Source of the DNA: Ilumatobacteraceae bacterium
Lineage (GTDB): Bacteria > Actinomycetota > Acidimicrobiia > Acidimicrobiales > Ilumatobacteraceae
Assembly: GCA_016650435.1 (NCBI GenBank)
Contig: JAENVT010000179.1
Coordinates: 1-10,081 of the forward strand
Direction of reading: 5' to 3'
Length of the DNA: 10,081 nucleotides
Below the pieces are notes generated by a model. That model saw only the letters and a list, made by a program, of their open reading frames with translations. It searched no databases and had not been told where the DNA came from. Positions 1 to 6,764 of the stretch are shown one piece after another. Numbering within the stretch: the first letter of the stretch is position 1; the number at the start of each line of letters is the position of its first letter. The position numbers and the translations under genes were made by a program.

Positions 1-404
1 GCGTTGCGCTTGTCGGCCTTGCGCCGGCCGCGGGCCAACGCCAGCTCGACCTTCACCCGTCCTTCTTTGAAATAGAAGGCAAGTGGCACAAGGGACAGTC
101 GCTCTTGGGCGACCTCGGCAGCGATGCGTTCGATCTCTTTGCTGTGCAACAACAGTTTGCGAGGCCGGTCGGGATCGTGGGCGCCGACACCGTGGGCGAA
201 TTGATACGGCGGAATGTGAATGCCGTCGAGCCAGATCGCACCGTTGAGCACCCGTGCGTAGGCATCGGCCATCTGCAGGTGTCCGAGGCGCAGGCTCTTC
301 ACCTCGCTGCCTTGTAGCACGATCCCCGTTTCGATGGTGTCGAGAATCGAGTAGTCATGCCGCGCCTTTCGGTTGCTGGCGATGAGCTTGCGATCCTCTG
401 ACAT
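1..404 (-). CDS. smpB: SsrA-binding protein SmpB, C-terminus cut by window edge
   Basis: SmpB binds tmRNA (SsrA) and delivers it to ribosomes stalled on messages without a stop codon, so the nascent chain is tagged for degradation and the ribosome freed. The visible 134 residues start MSEDRKLIASNRKARHDYSI and hold the family hallmarks: the N-terminal N-R-K-A-R-H-D-Y segment, the E-T-G-I-V-L-Q-G-S-E-V-K-S-L-R stretch (about residues 25-39), a D-A-Y-A-R segment, the R-K-L-L-L-H region near residue 80, and the positively charged G-R-V-K-V-E-L-A-L-A-R-G segment near the edge. The family is about 150-160 residues, so roughly 20 C-terminal residues lie outside the window. The ATG at 404 lacks a strong Shine-Dalgarno. 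A TACCCT (minus strand, 413-418) eight bases upstream could be a -10 element for a short-leader message, but this is weak. The gene is divergent from the mec-like gene. Confidence 0.96.
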   Translation of the reverse strand, partial: MSEDRKLIASNRKARHDYSILDTIETGIVLQGSEVKSLRLGHLQMADAYARVLNGAIWLDGIHIPPYQFAHGVGAHDPDRPRKLLLHSKEIERIAAEVAQERLSLVPLAFYFKEGRVKVELALARGRRKADKRN

Positions 405-461
405 GGGACGTGAGGGTAGCGGTCGCCTGGTCAGCGGCCGCCTCGATACCCTTCGGAGCCG

Positions 462-857
462 ATGCTGGCCTTCTCGAACATCGCCTTCGCCGAGATGATC
501 GGCCGGACCTACGACGGCTATCCGCTGGAGGCCTGCGGTTTACTCGTCGGTCGCGGCGATCGCGTCGACCGGTTTGTTGCCTGCACCAACGAGGCTGCAT
601 CGGCGCGGATCTACGCAATTCCCGCCAAGGAACTCCTGCTCGCCGAGCGAGCGGCAGAAGAAGCAGGGCTCGAGATCATCGGCGTGTTCCACAGCCACAC
701 CCACAGCGAGCCGTACCCGAGTCCCACCGATGTCGAGCAGGCACCGGACCCTGATTGGCACTACGTCATCGTCAGCCTGAAGCGCGAAGCGCCCGAGACG
801 CGGAGCTATCGAATTCGTGATGGGGCCATCTCCGAGGAGCGTGTCGCCGTTGGCTGA
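462..857 (+). CDS. mec: JAMM/MPN+ zinc metallopeptidase, Mec (CysO-cysteine peptidase) type
   Basis: This is a 131-residue single-domain JAMM metallopeptidase. In M. tuberculosis, Mec releases cysteine from the C-terminus of the carrier protein CysO after CysM has attached it. The complete zinc-site signature is visible: the upstream glutamate E23 (in Y-P-L-E-A-C-G), then H77-S-H79, seven residues, S87-P-T-D90. The region after the motif (S-Y-R-I-R-D-G-A-I-S-E-E) also closely resembles Mec. The ATG at 462 follows a GGAG at 455-458 with only three bases of spacing, which is short but is the only convincing start that keeps the first strand of the domain. It lies 70 bases upstream of cysM, as in the mycobacterial cluster, but the cysO gene normally between them is missing. 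Another JAMM role (desampylase-like removal of ubiquitin-like modifiers) cannot be excluded from sequence alone. Confidence 0.9.
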   Translation: MLAFSNIAFAEMIGRTYDGYPLEACGLLVGRGDRVDRFVACTNEAASARIYAIPAKELLLAERAAEEAGLEIIGVFHSHTHSEPYPSPTDVEQAPDPDWHYVIVSLKREAPETRSYRIRDGAISEERVAVG

Positions 858-863
858 GATAGA

Positions 864-895
864 ATCCCGACAGGATTGATCAGGTTGATCGGAAT
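864..895. promoter_or_regulatory. Imperfect dyad upstream of cysM, possible operator
   Basis: The mec-cysM gap contains a 32-base symmetric element. The outer arms ATCCCGA (864-870) and TCGGAAT (889-895) pair with one mismatch around a perfect central TGATCA (877-882). The same stretch also reads as a direct repeat, CAGGATTGATC (871-881) then CAGGTTGATC (881-890). A TAGAAT at 860-865 could serve as a -10 box, which would place the dyad over the transcription start, but no good -35 is seen. A repressor responding to cysteine or sulfur status would fit the position. That role is inferred, and I do not assign the site to a named regulator. Confidence 0.35.
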
Positions 896-927
896 AGACG
901 ATCAGCCACCGGTTGTTGGGGGTGGTG

Positions 928-1878
928 ATGGTTCCTTTCGAAAATGTGCTCGACATGATCGGCAACACTCCGATGGTCGACGTCAGCCGGCTGTCGCCGA
1001 ACCCCGAGGTGCGCATCGTCGCCAAGCTCGAGGGGCAGAACCCGTTCGGCTCCGTCAAGGATCGCATCGCCAAGTCGATGATCGAGCACGCTGAAAAGAG
1101 TGGGCAACTGCAGCCTGGTCAGACCATCTTGGAGCCTTCGAGCGGCAACACGGGTATCGCTCTTGCCGCTATTGCCCAGCTGAAGGGCTACCCGATCAAG
1201 ATCCTCATGCCCTCGAGCGTGTCCATCGAGCGTCGCCAGATGCTCGAAGTATTCGGCGCCGAAGTGATCCTCACTCCCGGCGAGGAGGGCAGCAACGGTG
1301 CCGTGCGTCGCGCCCAGGAGATGGCCGACGCCCACCCCGAGTGGTGCTTTCTCTACCAGTATGGCAATGACGCCAACCCGCTGGCCCACTACGAGGGCAC
1401 CGGCCCGGAGATCTGGCGGGATTGCCCCGAGATCACCCATTTCGTTGCCGGCCTCGGCACCAGCGGCACATTGATGGGCACCGGTCGGTACTTGAAGGAA
1501 CAGAACCCGGCAATCAAGGTGATCGCCATCGAGCCGCCCCTCGGTGAACGTGTCGAGGGCCTGCGCAACATCGAGGACGGCTACATCCCGCCGGTGTTCG
1601 AGCAGTGGTACGGCTTCGAGTTGCTCGATCGCAAGCGTGTCGTTCGACCCCGCGAGAGCCTCGAGTGGACCCGCCGGTTGGTTCACGAGTGCGGCGTTTT
1701 TGCCGGCATCTCTTCTGGTGCCGCGATGGCCGGCGCAGCAAAGGTTGCCACCGAGATCAGCGACGGAGTGATCGTCTTCATCGTCAGCGATGCAGGATGG
1801 AAGTACCTATCAACGGGTGCATACACCGACGACCTCGACTCGGCAGAGAAGCAGGCCGAGCGAACCATTTACTTCTAG
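928..1878 (+). CDS. cysM: CysM-type cysteine synthase (PLP-dependent, fold type II)
   Basis: The 316-residue enzyme forms cysteine from an activated serine. In M. tuberculosis CysM the acceptor is O-phosphoserine and the sulfur donor is the thiocarboxylated carrier CysO. Visible landmarks are the PLP-binding lysine K44 in N-P-F-G-S-V-K-D-R, the substrate loop E-P-S-S-G-N-T-G, the phosphate-binding G-L-G-T-S-G-T-L-M-G-T-G, and S-S-G-A near residue 270. The C-terminal tail D-A-G-W-K-Y-L-S-T-G-A-Y is typical of the mycobacterial CysM subgroup and differs from ordinary CysK, as does the E-G-L-R-N segment near residue 215. ATG 928 is chosen over an in-frame TTG at 913 because a G-rich Shine-Dalgarno (GGGGG, 918-922) sits five bases before it and homologues start just ahead of the V-L-D-M-I-G-N-T-P motif. 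Use of a carrier protein as sulfur donor is inferred, since no cysO is visible here. Confidence 0.93.
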   Translation: MVPFENVLDMIGNTPMVDVSRLSPNPEVRIVAKLEGQNPFGSVKDRIAKSMIEHAEKSGQLQPGQTILEPSSGNTGIALAAIAQLKGYPIKILMPSSVSIERRQMLEVFGAEVILTPGEEGSNGAVRRAQEMADAHPEWCFLYQYGNDANPLAHYEGTGPEIWRDCPEITHFVAGLGTSGTLMGTGRYLKEQNPAIKVIAIEPPLGERVEGLRNIEDGYIPPVFEQWYGFELLDRKRVVRPRESLEWTRRLVHECGVFAGISSGAAMAGAAKVATEISDGVIVFIVSDAGWKYLSTGAYTDDLDSAEKQAERTIYF

Positions 1879-1919
1879 CGCTACCCACCGGTAGTCCGCT
1901 CGTCGGTAAGGTGTCACGA

Positions 1920-3605
1920 ATGCGATTCTCCGCACCCAAGGTGCTTGCTCTGGCACTGCTCGTGACGGCCGGCAATCTGGTTCTCCCGGGTTTGGGTGCT
2001 GCGGTTCCGTCGGTCGAGGCAGCGACGTTCGTTCCAGGGTCCTCCGCCTTCCAGGCCGTGGCACCTTCGCGCCTCGCGGACACACGTCCCGAGGAGGGCT
2101 CGTTCGGTTACTCGCGCATTACGGACCAAGTCGTGCGCGTGCAGGTCGCCGGCCGCGGGGGAGTTCCCGCCAACGCCACCGCAGCGGTGCTCAACGTCAC
2201 CGGTGTCAACACCACAGCGCCCGGCTACGTCACCGTCTACCCCGCGGACACCGACCTGCCGACGGCCTCCAATGTCAACTTCGACGGCGCCGGCCAGGTG
2301 ATGGCCAACATGGTCACCGTCAAGCTCGGTGCCGGTGGCGCAGTCGACGTCTACATGCAACGCAAGATGGATGTAGCGGTCGATGTCTCGGGCGCGTACG
2401 TGCCCGTGGGCGGCGCAGTCAAGCAAGGTCGTCTGGTAACGCGTCCCGACGGGGCGTTTCGTGTGCTCGACACACGAAACCGCGCTAACGGCGTCCCGGG
2501 CACGACATCAGAACGAGTCGATGTCGGTGCTGCAGGCGTGCCCGCCGACGCGGTTGCGGTCGTCGTCAACATCACGGCAACCGTCACCGGCACAGGTTTT
2601 TGGACGGCGTACCCGATTGGGCAAGAACGACCCAACGCCAGCAACCTCAACATCGACCGACCCGGCGAGACCCGTGCCGGGCAAGCGATCGTCTTGCTGT
2701 CCGGCGCGCCGGCATTCAACGTGTACAGCCAGGGCGGTGGCCATCTCATTGTCGATGTCGCCGGCTGGTTCACGGGTGCGACCGCGGTCAGTTCGACCGA
2801 CGGACTGTTCCTTCCGACCAACCCGACCCGCTTGCTCGACTCCCGCAACTCGTTCGTGATGCCGACGTGGGGTGGCAGCACGCTCGAATTTCCTGTCTAT
2901 GGCCCTCCCGGTCAAGTCTCGGCAGCGGCCATCAACATCACCGGAACCCAGTCGATGGTCGGTGGATTCGTCACCGCTTTCCCGGCAGGTGTCAACCGCC
3001 CGACGGCATCGAACCTCAACGTCGATACGTGGGATCAGACAATCGCCAACCATGCGATCGTCAGAGCAAGTAGTCGCGGTGTCAGCCTGTTCACCCAGTC
3101 GGGCCTGCACCTGATCGCCGACCTCAACGGCTGGTTCCTCGGGCCTCCAACCGCAGCGGTGCTGGCGCCGCCGATCAACCCCTTCTACGGTCCGGCGACT
3201 GCGCGCGAAGTCGATACCGCCTCGATCGGCATGTCTCTACCCGTCGGTACCGGAGCCAATCTCGACGCGGTTGCCAACCTTGGTATTGCCGCCACGTGGA
3301 ATGGCGCAGCCGAGTTGGCAACGCCTGGAAACATCGTGCTGTTCGGGCATCGCACCACGCACGGTGCGCCAATGCTCTACATCAACCTCATCCCGATCGG
3401 CGGCGGGATCACCTTGATCGGTGACGATGGCCATTCCTACAACTACATCGTCGTCCGCCAAGACGTGACGGTTCCGAGCTTCAACCTCATCAACAACATC
3501 GGGCTCAAGTCGGGTCTCGCATCGGTGCAACTGGTTGCATGCACGCCTCCGCACTCAATCACGTTCCGATGGGTCACCACCGCGCGTCTCGTCAGTGTGA
3601 CGTAA
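1920..3605 (+). CDS. Secreted three-repeat surface protein with C-terminal sortase domain (class E-like)
   Basis: A 561-residue exported protein. Residues 1-35 form a signal peptide (MRFS-A-P-K, hydrophobic A-L-A-L-L-V core, cleavage plausible near V-E-A-A), or possibly an uncleaved anchor. Three copies of an actinobacterial extracellular repeat follow (about 44-163, 180-286, 298-408). From about 425 to the end there is a sortase fold with all three catalytic residues: H477 in G-H-R-T-T-H-G, C541 in L-V-A-C-T-P-P and R550 nine residues after the cysteine. The GHRTTHG motif and the spacing match class E housekeeping sortases of Actinobacteria, which join sorting-signal proteins to the cell wall or to each other. 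ATG 1920 is preferred because AAGGTG (1908-1913) lies six bases upstream and the signal peptide begins there; the longer in-frame upstream reading overlaps cysM and is spurious. Most sortases lack such repeats, so this is an unusual fusion. No LPxTG-type substrate gene is visible. Confidence 0.87.
   Translation: MRFSAPKVLALALLVTAGNLVLPGLGAAVPSVEAATFVPGSSAFQAVAPSRLADTRPEEGSFGYSRITDQVVRVQVAGRGGVPANATAAVLNVTGVNTTAPGYVTVYPADTDLPTASNVNFDGAGQVMANMVTVKLGAGGAVDVYMQRKMDVAVDVSGAYVPVGGAVKQGRLVTRPDGAFRVLDTRNRANGVPGTTSERVDVGAAGVPADAVAVVVNITATVTGTGFWTAYPIGQERPNASNLNIDRPGETRAGQAIVLLSGAPAFNVYSQGGGHLIVDVAGWFTGATAVSSTDGLFLPTNPTRLLDSRNSFVMPTWGGSTLEFPVYGPPGQVSAAAINITGTQSMVGGFVTAFPAGVNRPTASNLNVDTWDQTIANHAIVRASSRGVSLFTQSGLHLIADLNGWFLGPPTAAVLAPPINPFYGPATAREVDTASIGMSLPVGTGANLDAVANLGIAATWNGAAELATPGNIVLFGHRTTHGAPMLYINLIPIGGGITLIGDDGHSYNYIVVRQDVTVPSFNLINNIGLKSGLASVQLVACTPPHSITFRWVTTARLVSVT
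2049..3143 (+). repeat. Three tandem protein-level repeats in the sortase protein
   Basis: Three divergent repeats of about 107-120 residues (2049-2408, 2457-2777, 2811-3143) share the same order of signatures. Each opens with a D-[TS]-R motif (R-L-A-D-T-R, R-V-L-D-T-R, R-L-L-D-S-R). The middle holds an alternating hydrophobic strand (A-A-V-L-N-V-T-G, A-V-V-V-N-I-T-A, A-A-I-N-I-T-G), then a Y/F-P-A segment followed by P-x-A-S-N-[VL]-N. Each closes with [VA]-D-[VL]-x-G-[AW]-[YF]. Such units occur in many secreted actinobacterial proteins and look like beta-rich adhesion or carbohydrate-contact modules; their ligand is unknown. Confidence 0.8.
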
Positions 3606-3609
3606 CGGT

Positions 3610-3630
3610 CTCGGGCGGCTATTGCCCGAG
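3610..3630. terminator. Hairpin between convergent sortase and EamA genes
   Basis: A perfect 7-base-pair stem, CTCGGGC (3610-3616) with GCCCGAG (3624-3630), encloses a seven-base loop. It begins five bases after the sortase TAA and overlaps the last codons of the opposing transporter gene. There is no T-run on either strand, so it is not a classical intrinsic terminator, but its position between two converging genes suggests a shared, bidirectional transcription end. Confidence 0.5.
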
Positions 3631-4446
3631 CACCAACAACAACAGACCGACGACAACAACGACTGCCGCGGCCGTGCGGCGCAGCGCTTGGCCCTCGCCC
3701 AGATATCGGGCGCCGACGAACGCGGCGATCACCACGCTCGACTCGCGCAAGCATGTCACATACCCAACCGCCGCGTGTTGGAAGGCGATCTGCACCAGTG
3801 CGTAGGTGATGCCGGAGGCAATGCCCATGATCAGAAATCGACGCCAGTACGTGTGCGCCGCCGCGACCATGTCGCTCGCGCGTCCGGTACCCAGCGCGTA
3901 GATCGTCGTCGTCGCGGTGACACACATGAACGACGCCGCGGCGTACAGCGGGGTGTCGGTGCTGCGGATGCCTCTCGCATCGACAACGGAGTAGACGCCG
4001 ATGGTCGCCGCCACGCAGAGAGCCACTGCCACCTGCGCCGAGGCGCCTCGACCGGCAAGAGTGATCAGTCCGATCGCTACGACGGCCATGCCAATGACAC
4101 CAATCGGGGCGAACGTGTCGCCGAGCAGCACGATGCCACCGATGCCGGCCAGCAACGCGCCGCCACCTCGTGCGATCGGGTACGCCCGTGAGAAGTCACC
4201 GACGTTGTACGCCTTCGCGAGAAAGACGCAATACGGCACGTGGGCAAGGCCCGACATTGCCGCCCACACGTATCCGCGAGCAGGAATGCCTCCGCCGATC
4301 AGCAGCACGAACGCGGCCAGGATGCCGCAATAGAAGAACTGGCCCCAGAGCGCGATGAAGCGATCGCTGACCGATTGCTTCACCGAGAGGTTCCACGCGG
4401 CATGAAGCACCGCGGCCACGAGCGCCAAGATGGTTGCGGTCAGCAT
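3619..4446 (-). CDS. EamA-family (drug/metabolite transporter superfamily) membrane protein
   Basis: A 275-residue integral membrane protein with about ten hydrophobic segments (roughly 2-20, 31-51, 60-79, 92-108, 112-131, 137-155, 166-186, 202-223, 226-245, 257-274), the two-times-five layout of EamA/DMT transporters. Each half ends with the family pattern: A-Y-P-I-A-R-G...L-G-D near residues 89-110, and L-R-E-S-S-V-V...L-G-E near 233-251. Members export amino acids, metabolites or drugs; the substrate cannot be predicted. The gene is reversed relative to the surrounding cysM-murI block, converging on the sortase gene and diverging from murI with about 60 bases between starts. ATG 4446 is the first possible start and lacks a clear Shine-Dalgarno. 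A minus-strand TACGCT at 4456-4461 is a weak candidate -10 element. Confidence 0.87.
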   Translation of the reverse strand: MLTATILALVAAVLHAAWNLSVKQSVSDRFIALWGQFFYCGILAAFVLLIGGGIPARGYVWAAMSGLAHVPYCVFLAKAYNVGDFSRAYPIARGGGALLAGIGGIVLLGDTFAPIGVIGMAVVAIGLITLAGRGASAQVAVALCVAATIGVYSVVDARGIRSTDTPLYAAASFMCVTATTTIYALGTGRASDMVAAAHTYWRRFLIMGIASGITYALVQIAFQHAAVGYVTCLRESSVVIAAFVGARYLGEGQALRRTAAAVVVVVGLLLLVLGQ

Positions 4447-4507
4447 GTGGTGGTCGAGCGTAGAACGTCGGTGTCACGTAGCCTGGCCCATCGATATGTG
4501 TGGCGAG

Positions 4508-5317
4508 ATGGACCGACCGATTGGGATGTTCGACAGTGGATTCGGTGGACTCACCGTTGCCCGCGCCGTGATCGACCTGTTGCCGGCCGAAAACCTCGTC
4601 TACATCGGCGACACCGGGCGCTATCCGTATGGCCCGCGGCCGCAGGCCGAGGTTCGCGAGTTCGCACGGCAGTTGGCGTGGAGCCTGGTGAAGCAACACG
4701 ACGTGAAAGCCGTCGTGGTCGCCTGCAACACGGCGTCGGCGGCAGCCCTCGACGTTCTCCAGCAGGAGTTGCCGGTCCTTGTTGTCGATGTCGTCGAGCC
4801 CGGCGCGCGTGCATTGGTGAAAGCCAGCGCGTCGGGACGCCTCGGGGTGATCGGCACGGTCGGTGCGATCGGATCAGGCGCATACGAACGTGCTGTTGCC
4901 TCGACCGATGCCGATGTCGAGTTGACTGCGGCGGCGTGTCCAGGGTTTGTCGAGTTCGTCGAGCGCGGCCAGACCTCGGGTGACGAGATCACGATCCTCG
5001 CCGAGCGGTTGTTGGCACCTGTCAAGGACGCCGGCGTCGATGCGCTGTTGCTCGGCTGCACGCACTACCCATACCTCGCTCGCGTGATCGGCGATGTCAT
5101 GGGTCCGGAGGTGACCCTTGTGTCGAGCGCCGACGAAACGGCGTTCGTCACGCGAGCATTGCTGCAGCAGCTCGATCTGTTGCGCGACGATGTTGCCGAT
5201 CAAGAGGCAGAGCATCGGTTCATGTCGAGTGGCGACATCTCGTGGTTCGCCGACCTCGGTGGCCGCCTGTTGGGACCGGAGTTGGGTGCGGCCGACCAAT
5301 GGCATCCGCCCGAATGA
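4508..5317 (+). CDS. murI: Glutamate racemase
   Basis: MurI converts L-glutamate to D-glutamate for the peptidoglycan stem peptide, in the cytoplasm and without cofactor, using two cysteines as acid and base. All expected motifs are present: the N-terminal [11 protein letters not shown] with D9 and S10, V-V-A-C-N-T-A-S with catalytic C73, and L-L-G-C-T-H-Y-P with catalytic C184 and H186. At 269 residues it has the normal family length. The start is uncertain between ATG 4496 and ATG 4508; the latter gives the usual M-x-x-P-I-G opening, while neither has a well-spaced Shine-Dalgarno. A TAGCCT at 4479-4484 could be a -10 box for a short-leader transcript. murI lies upstream of rph and rdgB as in mycobacteria, where it follows cysM by one gene. 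Confidence 0.96.
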   Translation: MDRPIGMFDSGFGGLTVARAVIDLLPAENLVYIGDTGRYPYGPRPQAEVREFARQLAWSLVKQHDVKAVVVACNTASAAALDVLQQELPVLVVDVVEPGARALVKASASGRLGVIGTVGAIGSGAYERAVASTDADVELTAAACPGFVEFVERGQTSGDEITILAERLLAPVKDAGVDALLLGCTHYPYLARVIGDVMGPEVTLVSSADETAFVTRALLQQLDLLRDDVADQEAEHRFMSSGDISWFADLGGRLLGPELGAADQWHPPE

Positions 5318-5341
5318 CGATCACCACTGTTCTCATTACTC

Positions 5342-5347
5342 AAGGAG
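5342..5347 (+). promoter_or_regulatory. Strong Shine-Dalgarno for rph
   Basis: AAGGAG at 5342-5347 sits seven bases before ATG 5355. It is the clearest ribosome binding site in the window and fixes the rph start against the much longer in-frame reading that runs back into murI. Confidence 0.85.
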
Positions 5348-5354
5348 CACCGAC

Positions 5355-6113
5355 ATGACCCGCATCGATGGCCGCGCCGCCGACGAAATGCGTCCCATCA
5401 CATTCGAGCGCGACTACACCGAGATGGCCGCTGGCAGTGTTCTCGTCACGTTCGGCAAGACCCGAGTGTTGTGCACGGCGTCGATCGACGAGAACGTGCC
5501 GCGATGGATGAAGAACACCGGCAAGGGTTGGGTGACCGCTGAGTACTCGATGTTGCCTGGCGCCTCACCTGAGCGCATCGATCGCGAGGCATCCAAAGGC
5601 AAGCAGAGTGGCCGTACAGTCGAGATCCAGCGGCTGATCGGCCGTTCGTTGCGCGCAGCGTGCGACATGCAGTTGCTTGGCGAACGTCAGGTGGTCGTCG
5701 ACTGTGACGTACTGCAGGCCGACGGCGGGACGCGCACCGCCAGCATCTGTGGTGGCTACATCGCCCTGCACGACGCCCTCACTCGGCTCGTCCAGAACAA
5801 GGTCATCAAGACGCATCCGCTGCACTCGTTCTGCGCAGCGATCAGCGTCGGAATCGTCGGCGGTTTGCCGATGCTCGACCTTCCATACTCGGAGGACTCG
5901 ATCGCCGAGGTCGACATGAATGTGGTGATGTTGGGCAAAGAAGGGAGCGAGCCGCTGTTCGTCGAGGTGCAGGGCACCGCAGAGGGCGCAGCGTTCTCGC
6001 GCGGCGAACTCGACGTGCTGCTGGAACTGGCATCGGGTGGAGTGTCGGAGATCGTGGCGCTGCAAGCCGAAATGGTCTCGGTGCCGCCACAGCCTCGCCC
6101 GCTCGGTCGGTGA
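5355..6113 (+). CDS. rph: Ribonuclease PH
   Basis: RNase PH is a phosphate-dependent 3'-to-5' exoribonuclease that trims tRNA precursors after the CCA end or discriminator and acts as a ring-shaped hexamer. The 252-residue protein starts [15 protein letters not shown] and shows the phosphate-binding arginines R87 (Q-S-G-R-T-V-E) and R127 (A-D-G-G-T-R-T-A-S), the acidic metal-site residues D181 and D187 (Y-S-E-D-S...E-V-D), and the Q-G-T-A-E-G...F-S-R-G-E-L-D segment near the C-terminus. Length and motif spacing are normal. It lies 37 bases after murI, and its last codon overlaps the start of rdgB, so murI-rph-rdgB probably form one transcript. The tRNA later in this window lacks an encoded CCA, consistent with an organism that matures tRNA ends enzymatically. 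Confidence 0.97.
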   Translation: MTRIDGRAADEMRPITFERDYTEMAAGSVLVTFGKTRVLCTASIDENVPRWMKNTGKGWVTAEYSMLPGASPERIDREASKGKQSGRTVEIQRLIGRSLRAACDMQLLGERQVVVDCDVLQADGGTRTASICGGYIALHDALTRLVQNKVIKTHPLHSFCAAISVGIVGGLPMLDLPYSEDSIAEVDMNVVMLGKEGSEPLFVEVQGTAEGAAFSRGELDVLLELASGGVSEIVALQAEMVSVPPQPRPLGR

Positions 6114-6715
6114 CGATGGCAGCCATGCGGCTCGTATGCGCGTCGGCCAATCCCGACAAAGTGATGGAGATTACGGCAATCCTCGACGGTGTCGTGGATC
6201 TACTCCCCCGTCCCCCCGATGTCGCCGAGGTTGCCGAGGACGCCGACACTTTGATCGGAAACGCCAGGCTGAAGGCCACGGCGATCTGTACGGCAACCGG
6301 TCTGCCTGCCGTCAGCGATGACACCGGTCTGTTCGTGGACGCCATCGGCGGAGCGCCCGGCATCTACGCGGCACGATTCGCAGGGAAGGACGCGACGTAC
6401 GCCGACAATCGCGCCAAATTGCTTCGCGAACTTGGTCGTACCAACAACCGCAAAGCCAGCTTCGTTTCGGCAGTGATGGTGGTCTGGCCGGATGGCCACG
6501 AACTGGCGGTCGAAGGCGTATGCGAGGGAACGATCGCGACCGCCGAGCTCGGTGATCGTGGCTTTGGCTATGACCCTGTGTTCGTTCCCGACGATGGCGA
6601 CGGCCGCTCATTTGCACAGATGAGCGACGCCGAGAAGAACCAGATCTCACATCGAGCCCGCGCTCTCCAGGCGCTGCTGGCCGCTTTGCGGGAATCCGTG
6701 GCCGGCGGGCACTAA
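6110..6715 (+). CDS. rdgB: RdgB/HAM1 non-canonical purine NTP pyrophosphatase
   Basis: This enzyme hydrolyses dITP/ITP and XTP to monophosphates, keeping deaminated purines out of DNA and RNA. The 201-residue protein carries the family motifs: the N-terminal S-A-N-P-D-K nucleotide contact (residues 12-17), N51/K55 in G-N-A-R-L-K-A, the acidic D70-D71 in [15 protein letters not shown] near 84-92, G-F-G-Y-D-P-V-F at 151-158, and the C-terminal S-H-R-A-R-A-L. The GTG at 6110 overlaps the rph TGA (GTGA), suggesting translational coupling; ATG 6116 or 6125 are alternative starts that would lose only two to five residues. The gene converges on the PLP enzyme gene, with a 49-base gap at 6716-6764 in which I see no convincing terminator. 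Confidence 0.96.
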   Translation: MTMAAMRLVCASANPDKVMEITAILDGVVDLLPRPPDVAEVAEDADTLIGNARLKATAICTATGLPAVSDDTGLFVDAIGGAPGIYAARFAGKDATYADNRAKLLRELGRTNNRKASFVSAVMVVWPDGHELAVEGVCEGTIATAELGDRGFGYDPVFVPDDGDGRSFAQMSDAEKNQISHRARALQALLAALRESVAGGH

Positions 6716-6764
6716 TACGGCGGGTCCTCCGACCACGGTCACGACGACGACTGAGGCCTATCGG

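Noticed and set aside
1605..1919. N-terminal extension of the sortase reading frame back into cysM
   Set aside because: It lies over the end of a clear cysM in another frame, has no family resemblance, and the signal peptide with a well-placed Shine-Dalgarno begins at 1920.
2351..3110. Long open frames antisense to the repeat-sortase gene
   Set aside because: They are typical high-GC mirror frames with no recognisable domain, while the plus-strand protein is clearly conserved in design.
5118..5354. Longer start for RNase PH inside murI
   Set aside because: RNase PH begins at the M-T-R-I-D-G-R-A motif, and AAGGAG seven bases before ATG 5355 sets the start.
6716..6764. Terminator between rdgB and the PLP enzyme gene
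   Set aside because: The only hairpin seen is a four-pair GGTC-CTCC-GACC with no T-run; too weak to call.
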